Shown: positions 1 to 4,992 of the stretch, one piece after another
Numbering within the stretch: the first letter of the stretch is position 1
Layout of the letters: every line of letters begins with the position of its first letter
From: Anaerolineales bacterium
Lineage (GTDB): Bacteria > Chloroflexota > Anaerolineae > Anaerolineales > Villigracilaceae
Direction of reading: 5' to 3'
NCBI GenBank assembly: GCA_020847355.1
Contig: JADLCG010000089.1
Coordinates: 1 to 5,853, forward strand
Length of the DNA: 5,853 nt
Program-made: the position numbers and the translations under genes
Notes under the pieces: model-generated
What the model saw: only the letters and a program-made list of their open reading frames with translations
Told to the model about the DNA's origin: nothing
Databases searched by the model: none

Positions 1-134
1 CCGCTTTCAGCCAATGCGCGGATATTTTCTTCCACCGGCGCGGACATCGTGATCAACTCCCATTCAAAATCTTTCAAATAGGGGGCGGGGTCAAAGTGAC
101 CAATTTCTTCATCAGACAGAACACAAACGCGCAT
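1..134 (-). CDS. N-terminal fragment of an unidentified protein (possibly ATP-grasp/D-Ala-D-Ala ligase-like)
   Basis: This is the first 44 codons of a gene that runs off the left edge, so only the N-terminus is visible. It begins MRVCVLSDEEIGHFDPAPYL and continues through an aromatic/acidic stretch (FEWELITM) into APVEENIRALAES. The ATG at 134 is well supported: AGGAG lies 6 nt upstream and a good promoter precedes it. The start MRVCVL followed by an acidic segment fits the first beta strand of a Rossmann-like or pre-ATP-grasp fold. It weakly recalls D-alanine-D-alanine ligase-like ATP-grasp proteins, but that is an impression from a short segment and no catalytic motif is present. It lies beyond the terminator of the sugar operon and has its own promoter, so it is probably not part of that operon. 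That it is a real gene is fairly sure; its function is not. Confidence 0.7.
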   Translation of the reverse strand, partial: MRVCVLSDEEIGHFDPAPYLKDFEWELITMSAPVEENIRALAES

Positions 135-140
135 GGGTTG

Positions 141-145
141 CTCCT
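141..145 (-). promoter_or_regulatory. Ribosome binding site AGGAG for the gene leaving the left edge
   Basis: The minus strand reads AGGAG followed by CAACCC and then ATG, giving a 6-nt spacer. This is a near-ideal Shine-Dalgarno sequence and it fixes the start of the partial gene at 134. Confidence 0.8.
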
Positions 146-160
146 AGTTTTGATGAAGAT

Positions 161-188
161 ATTATTCCATAAAATTGCGCGCTGACAA
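161..188 (-). promoter_or_regulatory. Sigma-70-type promoter for the gene leaving the left edge
   Basis: On the minus strand the -35 box is TTGTCA (188-183) and the -10 box is AATAAT (166-161), with a 16-bp spacer. Each box matches 5 of 6 positions of the bacterial housekeeping consensus. Transcription would start near 154, leaving a 5' leader of about 20 nt that contains the AGGAG ribosome binding site. An alternative -10 reading, TAATAT with an 18-bp spacer, overlaps the same place. The promoter lies immediately after the terminator of the upstream operon, which supports two separate transcription units in the same direction. Confidence 0.65.
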
Positions 189-211
189 GATTTGCCGAAC
201 TTAAAATATCC

Positions 212-240
212 AAAAAAGAGCCGTCCATCTGGACGGCTCT
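212..240 (-). terminator. Rho-independent terminator of the sugar-uptake operon
   Basis: The minus-strand transcript forms a perfect 10-bp stem, AGAGCCGTCC / GGACGGCTCT, closed by a 4-nt loop (AGAT). A run of five to six U follows (216-212). The stem begins only 3 nt after the stop codon of the SIS-domain gene, so this marks the 3' end of the operon. On the plus strand there is no T-run after the stem, so it is a one-way terminator for the minus-strand genes. Confidence 0.95.
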
Positions 241-243
241 TGG

Positions 244-1281
244 CTACTTGGTTTCTGTCACTTTGCGAATACTGCGCGGCTGTTCGGTATTATAGCCTTT
301 CGCCACAGTTAGGTGATGAGCGAAGAGTTGCGCGGGCAAAATATTGACCAGCGGCGTTAGCCATTCCGGCACGTCATTAGGAATAGCAATCGGAACTTGA
401 GCCAAAGCCAGCGCGCGTTTATCATTTGAAATGACGACTAATTCCGCCAAAATATCGGAGCGTAATCTTTGGAGCATTTCTAACATCGAATTAAATACTT
501 TGCCTTTAGAAGCGACGGCGAAGACCGGATAGCCCGACTCCACCATTGCGATTGGTCCGTGCGCAAAATCCGCCGAAGAGTACGGTTCGGCAATGATATA
601 GGTGAGTTCTTTTAATTTCAACGCCCATTCAAAAGCTGTGGAGTAGTTATATCCCCGCCCCAAAACGACGGCTTGATCTATATAGCGGTAGCGCTGAACC
701 GCTTCTTTGATGAGCGCATCCTGCTTTAAAACCTGTTTCATCCAAGCGGAAACTTTGCTTAACTCCACCCAATTCTTCTTATTGCCACTTAAAGCCGCGG
801 AAAGCATCGCCACCGACATCAATTCAGTGGTATAGGTCTTCGTCGCGGCGACGGCTTTTTCCACTCCAGCTTGGATATCAATCACGAAGTCAGAAGCCTG
901 CGCGAGCGGAGATTCGGAGACGTTGGTAATTGAAAGCGTCAAACAGCCCTGACGTTTACCTTCTTCCAAAACGCTGACGATATCCGGCGATTTCCCGGAT
1001 TGCGAAATGCCGACCACTAGCGCATTTTTCAAGACCGGCGGTTTTTTGTAATACGTAAATAACGAGGGCGTCGCTAGAGCCAGCGGCAACCCGTTGAAAG
1101 CGCCAAGCAAGTAGTTTGCGTAACGTCCGGCGTTATCTGAAGTGCCGCGCGCCGCCAAGAAGACGTATTGAATATCTTGGGCGCGAATCTGCGCCGCGAT
1201 TTGTTCGATATTTTTTTTCTGCAAGCCGAGCAGATCTTTAATGCGCTCAGGTTGTTCAAAAATTTCCGAAAGTAGGGTCAT
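244..1281 (-). CDS. SIS-domain sugar-phosphate isomerase/deaminase, probable glucosamine-6-phosphate deaminase (NagB-II type)
   Basis: Two SIS domains in about 345 residues, like the isomerase half of GlmS but without the glutaminase domain. With the ATG at 1281 as residue 1, visible motifs are ARGTS at 44-48, SQSG at 93-96 followed by S and D (sugar-phosphate binding loop), AATKTYTTE at 145-153, and GRG at 208-210 opening the second domain. E218, K222 and E225 lie in the EWALKLKE helix, H241 in HGP, and K340 near the C-terminus in QPRSIRKVTET. These match residues that GlmS uses for ring opening and isomerisation. Loss of the glutaminase domain suggests deamination of glucosamine-6-phosphate to fructose-6-phosphate and ammonia, as in NagB-II enzymes; the adjoining GH3 hexosaminidase agrees. 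An AgaS-like or other ketose/aldose isomerase role is possible. An in-frame TTG at 1299 would add six residues, but the ATG lies 1 nt after the GH3 stop and gives the usual N-terminus (MTLLSEIFEQPE). It is the last gene of the operon. Confidence 0.88.
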   Translation of the reverse strand: MTLLSEIFEQPERIKDLLGLQKKNIEQIAAQIRAQDIQYVFLAARGTSDNAGRYANYLLGAFNGLPLALATPSLFTYYKKPPVLKNALVVGISQSGKSPDIVSVLEEGKRQGCLTLSITNVSESPLAQASDFVIDIQAGVEKAVAATKTYTTELMSVAMLSAALSGNKKNWVELSKVSAWMKQVLKQDALIKEAVQRYRYIDQAVVLGRGYNYSTAFEWALKLKELTYIIAEPYSSADFAHGPIAMVESGYPVFAVASKGKVFNSMLEMLQRLRSDILAELVVISNDKRALALAQVPIAIPNDVPEWLTPLVNILPAQLFAHHLTVAKGYNTEQPRSIRKVTETK

Positions 1282-1282
1282 G

Positions 1283-2872
1283 TTAAAATTTTGCCTCAAC
1301 CATTCCTGGAATAGATACCGGCAATTGTCCGGTCATTGGGTTGTGACCAAAGAGGGCTTTTGCCGCCGCCTGCATGGACGGTTCTAAAATGCTATAGGTG
1401 CAGAGATATGTCGAAACGTGCGGAACAGCCGCGAGGTCGTATGGGAGGCGCATGGCAACTACAATCAACGGGATATTTAGCCGCAGACTCTGATTAATTA
1501 AGTCCGCTTGTTTTCTCTCTGCATAAGCGTTGATCGTGCCAAAAATCAGCAGGTCGTATTTCTCTAGCTGTAAAAGCAAGTTGGCGATTTCATTTTCGCT
1601 TGGGGCAAAAGGAATGATAAATTCGTCCACGTTTGCGTGATATTGACGAATCGAATCGGCGAGTTTGGGCGTGATGTAAGAAGAAGTGTCGGCGGGGGTT
1701 AAATCCAACGGTTTGGGAATGATCACCGCAATTTTCTTTTGCGCTTCAAGTTTGAGCGGTAAAAGTTTGGCTTGATCGCGCACTAAAGTAATGGAACGCT
1801 CGGCGATTTTATTGGCGACTTGCAGATGCGCGGCGCTTTGTATGACGCTCAGATCTGGCGTGTTAGGAAATTGGGCAAGCCATTCTTTAAGGCGCAAAAT
1901 GCGGCTGACTGATTTTTGAAGTTCGGCGCTAGGCAGATTTCCATTTTGCGCGCCTTGCAACAGGGATTCGTACACTCGCTTTTGATCTTCAGGATCGCTG
2001 GTGACGAGGAGCAAATCCGCGCCGGATTGGGCGGAGCGCAGAGCGTCCTCGCGCAATAACTCACCCTGACGAATTGCGCGCATATCTAATGCGTCGGTAA
2101 TCACCACGCCTTGATACTTCAATTCGTCGCGCAGTAAATCAGTTAGGATTTTTTTGGAAAGCGTCGCCGGCGGAGCGTCTGGTCCATCAATGGAGGTGAC
2201 GCCCAAGTGCGCGGTCATCATCATTTTTGCGTCCGCTTGAATGGCGGCGCGAAACGGAACTAATTCAACGGCGTGAAATCTTTCCAAGGAATGCGCAACC
2301 GTGCCAAAGCCATGATGCGAATCGCTGGCGGTATCGCCATGCCCGGGGAAATGCTTTACAGTCGCGGCTACGCCTTGGGATTGAATCCCTTCGATCATTG
2401 CGGCGGTTAATTCCGCGACTAAGTTTTGGTTTTCGCCAAACGAGCGCACGCCCACAACTGGGTTTTGCGGATTGATATTCACATCGGCGCACGGGGCGTA
2501 ATTGACGTTAACGCCTAATGCGCGCATTTCGCGCCCGAGCACTTCGCCGGCTTCACGCGCCAATTCTGTGGAGCGCGCCGCGCCTAACGCCATGTTGCCC
2601 GGCAAAGGCGTGCCATCCCCAATTGCCATCAACTGCCCGCCTTCTTGATCGGCGGCGATCAGCAAGGCCGGGAGGTTGAGCGCCTGCGCTTGAGACTGCA
2701 ACGCCTCATTCAACGCTCGAACCTGATTCGGCGAATCGATATTTAGATGCCGAAAAAGTGTGATTCCGCTCGGCTGATAATTCTTGAACGCCTGAATAAT
2801 TTCCGGCGATAGCGTTTCTTTTCCGTGAAACGCAAATAACAATTTCTGACCAATCAACTGTTCGAGATTCAC
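1283..2872 (-). CDS. nagZ: Glycoside hydrolase family 3 beta-N-acetylhexosaminidase, NagZ-like, cytoplasmic
   Basis: This 529-residue enzyme would remove non-reducing-end GlcNAc from imported disaccharides or oligosaccharides. The N-terminal TIM barrel (about 1-335) carries DQEGG at 75-79 and the NagZ signature KHFPGHGDTASDSHHG at 173-188. The Asp184/His186 pair in that signature is the general acid/base dyad of this subfamily. ITDALDM at 258-264 carries the predicted nucleophile Asp260. A C-terminal alpha/beta domain follows, with the usual GH3 join RILRLK (324-329) and ERSITLVRD (358-366). This two-domain size matches Gram-positive-type NagZ (B. subtilis) rather than the one-domain enterobacterial enzyme. 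There is no signal peptide or lipobox, so the protein should act in the cytoplasm on transported sugar. The start is GTG, 1 nt after the upstream permease stop, with AAAAGG 5 nt before it. The gene sits between the permeases and the SIS gene. Family and GlcNAc specificity are near certain; natural substrate (chitooligosaccharide or muropeptide sugar) is not. Confidence 0.93.
   Translation of the reverse strand: MNLEQLIGQKLLFAFHGKETLSPEIIQAFKNYQPSGITLFRHLNIDSPNQVRALNEALQSQAQALNLPALLIAADQEGGQLMAIGDGTPLPGNMALGAARSTELAREAGEVLGREMRALGVNVNYAPCADVNINPQNPVVGVRSFGENQNLVAELTAAMIEGIQSQGVAATVKHFPGHGDTASDSHHGFGTVAHSLERFHAVELVPFRAAIQADAKMMMTAHLGVTSIDGPDAPPATLSKKILTDLLRDELKYQGVVITDALDMRAIRQGELLREDALRSAQSGADLLLVTSDPEDQKRVYESLLQGAQNGNLPSAELQKSVSRILRLKEWLAQFPNTPDLSVIQSAAHLQVANKIAERSITLVRDQAKLLPLKLEAQKKIAVIIPKPLDLTPADTSSYITPKLADSIRQYHANVDEFIIPFAPSENEIANLLLQLEKYDLLIFGTINAYAERKQADLINQSLRLNIPLIVVAMRLPYDLAAVPHVSTYLCTYSILEPSMQAAAKALFGHNPMTGQLPVSIPGMVEAKF
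1294..1297 (-). promoter_or_regulatory. Ribosome binding site GAGG for the SIS gene, inside the GH3 coding end
   Basis: GAGG lies within the final codons of the GH3 gene, 12 nt upstream of the ATG at 1281. The spacing is longer than usual, which suggests that initiation depends partly on ribosomes finishing the GH3 gene (stop codon 1 nt before the ATG). The competing TTG at 1299 has only AGGAA about 3 nt upstream, which is too close. This is why the ATG was chosen, with some remaining doubt. Confidence 0.45.
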
Positions 2873-2873
2873 A

Positions 2874-3716
2874 TTAACCTTTTAAGCCTGAAATCACAAC
2901 GCTTTCAAGGATGTAGCGCTGGGCGACGAAGAACACGCCAATCAACGGGACGGTGGTCAAGACGGCGGCGGTCATAATTGTGGGCCAAGGCTGGGTAGTT
3001 TGATTGATGTTGTACAGCGTAGAGACATAGACCGGCAAAGTATATAAATCAATAGTTTGCAAATACATCAACGGAGTCAACAGGCTGTTCCACAAGCCGA
3101 CAAATAAGAAGGTGGCAATGGTCGCCAGAGGAGCTTTGAGCAACGGCAGGATGATTTCCCACCAAACTTGCAAATGGGTGGCGCCATCCACAAAAGCGGA
3201 TTCGTCCAATTCCTTTGGGATTTGCGCCATCGCCTGACGCAGTAAAAAGATCATCGCCGCGCCGCCGGCAAAATAGCCGGGAATCACGATTGGGTTGAAA
3301 GTGCCGATCCAATTCAGTTTATTGAAGAAGACATATTGCGGAACGATCAAAGCTTGCGCCGGAATCATCATCGTGGAAAGCATCAAAAAGAAGACGACGT
3401 TTCTACCGGGCCATTCGATCCGGCTAAAAGCGTACGAAACCGCCGCGATCGAAATCAGCGTGCCAAACATGGAAAGAGTTACATAAAAGACCGAGTTGAA
3501 ATACGAGCGTAAAAAGTTCGTGTTGTGAAAAATATCAATGTAGGCTTGCAAAGTCGGCTGGTCGGGAATCCAAACGATGCCCGCAGAATTGGTTTCGGCA
3601 AGCGTCTTGAGCGAAGACGAAATCATCCAGAACAACGGGAAACTCATCAGCACGGTTGCGCCAGTTAGCAAAATATAAAGTACCGAGGCTTTAACTAAAT
3701 ATAAACTTTGTTTCAT
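2874..3716 (-). CDS. Carbohydrate ABC transporter permease, MalG type
   Basis: A 280-residue inner-membrane protein that forms half of the channel of a sugar importer. About six membrane helices are visible, near residues 12-32, 76-97, 107-130, 142-160, 197-218 and 248-268. The EAA loop that docks the transport ATPase is clear at about 169-196: ELDESAFVDGATHLQVWWEI, then LPLLKAP. Length and the short cytoplasmic N-terminus fit MalG-type (CUT1) permeases. The ATG at 3716 is preceded by TAAGGA (3730-3725) with an 8-nt spacer; that ribosome binding site contains the stop codon of the MalF-type gene, so the two are tightly coupled. It must pair with the MalF-type permease next to it and with an ATPase encoded outside the window. 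The substrate cannot be read from the permease; the GH3 and SIS neighbours point to a GlcNAc-containing sugar. Confidence 0.94.
   Translation of the reverse strand: MKQSLYLVKASVLYILLTGATVLMSFPLFWMISSSLKTLAETNSAGIVWIPDQPTLQAYIDIFHNTNFLRSYFNSVFYVTLSMFGTLISIAAVSYAFSRIEWPGRNVVFFLMLSTMMIPAQALIVPQYVFFNKLNWIGTFNPIVIPGYFAGGAAMIFLLRQAMAQIPKELDESAFVDGATHLQVWWEIILPLLKAPLATIATFLFVGLWNSLLTPLMYLQTIDLYTLPVYVSTLYNINQTTQPWPTIMTAAVLTTVPLIGVFFVAQRYILESVVISGLKG
2878..2883 (-). promoter_or_regulatory. Ribosome binding site AAAAGG supporting the GTG start of the GH3 gene
   Basis: AAAAGG lies in the last codons of the MalG-type permease, with a 5-nt spacer (TTAAT, which includes that gene's TAA) before GTG at 2872. 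The only nearby ATG (2874-2872) is out of frame and runs straight into a stop, so GTG is the start. Confidence 0.7.
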
Positions 3717-3724
3717 GCGCCGTT

Positions 3725-3730
3725 TCCTTA
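3725..3730 (-). promoter_or_regulatory. Ribosome binding site TAAGGA overlapping the MalF-type stop codon
   Basis: The TAA stop of the MalF-type permease forms the first three bases of TAAGGA, which lies 8 nt before the ATG of the MalG-type permease. This arrangement supports translational coupling of the two channel subunits. Confidence 0.7.
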
Positions 3731-4882
3731 ATATACGTCGTAAGTGACCCAGCGGTCTTGCAATTTAAACTGAATCACCGTCACGATCATAATAATCACC
3801 AACACCAGCCATGAAATTGCCGAGCCGTAACCAATTTCAAAATGGCTGAAAGTCTTCTGCCATAAATAGTAAACCATCGAAATCGTCGAAGAAACGATTG
3901 GCTGGTTATCTCGATATAAAACGAAGATCGGCTCAAAGATTTGCATGGAAGCGATCAGCCCGACCACCAGATTGTAAAAAAGGTAAGGCGTGAGGAGCGG
4001 GAAGGAGATCTTCCAAAATCTCTGCCAGCCGTTAGCCCCGTCCACCTCAGCCGATTCGTGCAGTTCTTTAGGGATGCTATTCAGCCCCGCCAAAAAGATT
4101 AACATCATCGTGCCGCAACCCCATACCATCAACATCACGACGGACATTTTCGTCCATAAGGGGCTTTGCACCCATAACGGCACGCGCACATCAGCCGGGA
4201 AGCCAGCCTCGATTACTTTATTCAATAAGTTATATTTTCCGGTGTTCAAGCCGAGGAAAAACGCCGCCACAACTTCCTGCGCGAAAATGAAGGCGCGATT
4301 AAGATAACCAAACGGCGGGAAAAAAGCGGATAATGCGCGGATAATTTGATTAATAATGCCCGTGCCGGTATTCAACATCAAGCGCCAACACAATAAAACG
4401 GCGGTGTTGAAACCTAAAATTACGGGTAAATAAAATGCCATACGAAAGAGTTTTTCGCCCCACATTTTTTGATTAAGTAAGACCGCCAAAAACAACGCCA
4501 CCCCAATCTGAAGCGGCAAGCCGATCACGGTCAAATACAAGGTATTGATCAACGAAGCCCGAAAGGTCGTGTCCTTAAGTAAAAGTTCCGCGTAATTGCT
4601 TATGCCCACCCATTTGACCGGCGCAGAAGAGGCAATTCGATAGTCGGTAAAACTCCAATATAAGGAAAAGCCCAGGGGAATAAGCACAAAAATCAAAAAG
4701 CCGACAATCCACGGCGCCGCAAAGAAATAACCGGCAAATGTATTTTGCTGGATTTTTGGAGTCGCGCCTCTGAGCTGAACCACAACGCGAGCCAGCGCTC
4801 CCAAACCGTAGCTACTCGCTATGATAAAAATCACCGTGAGAACCGCAATCACAGATACATTCAAATATGGATTAGTTGGCAT
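3728..4882 (-). CDS. Carbohydrate ABC transporter permease, MalF type, with an extra N-terminal helix and a central insertion
   Basis: A 384-residue inner-membrane permease, the partner of the MalG-type protein. Its EAA loop is at 273-299 (ELHESAEVDGANGWQRFWKI, then PLLTP), preceded by LIFLAGLNSIPK. The family core begins around residue 48 (TFAGYFFAAPWIVGFLIF). It is longer than the roughly 290-320 residues usual for CUT1 MalF-type permeases for two reasons. First, an additional hydrophobic helix lies at about 9-32, ahead of a basic linker. Second, about 40 residues are inserted between the helix ending in CWRLML and PLWVQSPLWTKM. The insertion seems to include a second copy of an LNTG-containing segment (170-185 and 212-226). 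The ATG at 4882 has AGGA 7 nt upstream. A hairpin separates it from the binding-protein gene, and 11 nt separate it from the next permease. Family is certain; the effect of the extra parts is unknown. Confidence 0.93.
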   Translation of the reverse strand: MPTNPYLNVSVIAVLTVIFIIASSYGLGALARVVVQLRGATPKIQQNTFAGYFFAAPWIVGFLIFVLIPLGFSLYWSFTDYRIASSAPVKWVGISNYAELLLKDTTFRASLINTLYLTVIGLPLQIGVALFLAVLLNQKMWGEKLFRMAFYLPVILGFNTAVLLCWRLMLNTGTGIINQIIRALSAFFPPFGYLNRAFIFAQEVVAAFFLGLNTGKYNLLNKVIEAGFPADVRVPLWVQSPLWTKMSVVMLMVWGCGTMMLIFLAGLNSIPKELHESAEVDGANGWQRFWKISFPLLTPYLFYNLVVGLIASMQIFEPIFVLYRDNQPIVSSTISMVYYLWQKTFSHFEIGYGSAISWLVLVIIMIVTVIQFKLQDRWVTYDVY

Positions 4883-4889
4883 AATTTCA

Positions 4890-4893
4890 TCCT
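4890..4893 (-). promoter_or_regulatory. Ribosome binding site AGGA for the MalF-type permease
   Basis: AGGA with a 7-nt spacer (TGAAATT) precedes the ATG at 4882. It lies 7 nt after the base of the intercistronic hairpin, so the hairpin does not cover it but stands close enough to affect ribosome access. Confidence 0.65.
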
Positions 4894-4900
4894 ATCAATG

Positions 4901-4955
4901 TTGTAGGAACACAGCGATTTATTAACTTTAGAGCCGATCAACTGTGTTCCTACAA
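4901..4955 (-). repeat. Perfect 14-bp inverted repeat (intercistronic hairpin) between binding protein and permeases
   Basis: The arms TTGTAGGAACACAG (4901-4914) and CTGTGTTCCTACAA (4942-4955) are exact reverse complements, separated by a 27-nt AT-rich loop. In the transcript this gives a stable stem between the stop of the solute-binding protein gene and the ribosome binding site of the MalF-type gene. There is no U-run after the stem in the direction of transcription, so it is not a standard terminator. The likely role, by analogy with hairpins between malE and malF in enteric bacteria, is to protect the 3' end of the binding-protein mRNA or to slow read-through, so that binding protein is made in excess over permease. 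It could instead be a copy of a dispersed palindromic repeat. The rest of the 110-bp spacer (4883-4992) shows no convincing promoter. Confidence 0.8.
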
Positions 4956-4992
4956 TTTTACTCAAAATCTACGAACAAAAACATCAGGCTTA

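Noticed and set aside
1282..1299. TTG at 1299 as the start of the SIS gene
   Set aside because: It overlaps the GH3 gene and has its purine-rich stretch too close; the ATG at 1281 sits 1 nt after the GH3 stop and gives the family's usual N-terminus.
2227..2492. Arginine-rich open frames on both strands within the GH3 gene
   Set aside because: The GH3 frame carries the KHFPGHGD and DSHHG catalytic motifs here; the others are out-of-frame readings with unnatural composition.
3049..3312. 87-codon minus-strand open frame inside the MalG-type permease
   Set aside because: It is a +1/-1 shadow of the EAA-loop region of the permease, whose own frame is intact.
3990..4307. 105-codon plus-strand open frame opposite the MalF-type permease
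   Set aside because: It lies wholly inside a clear permease gene on the other strand, has no ribosome binding site I can support, and its composition is that of an antisense shadow.
4956..4992. Possible second promoter or terminator after the binding-protein stop codon (TTGTTC, TAAAAT and TTTTTG on the minus strand)
   Set aside because: The spacer between the would-be -35 and -10 is only about 12 bp, and the stem before the T-run is just three base pairs (GGC/GCC).
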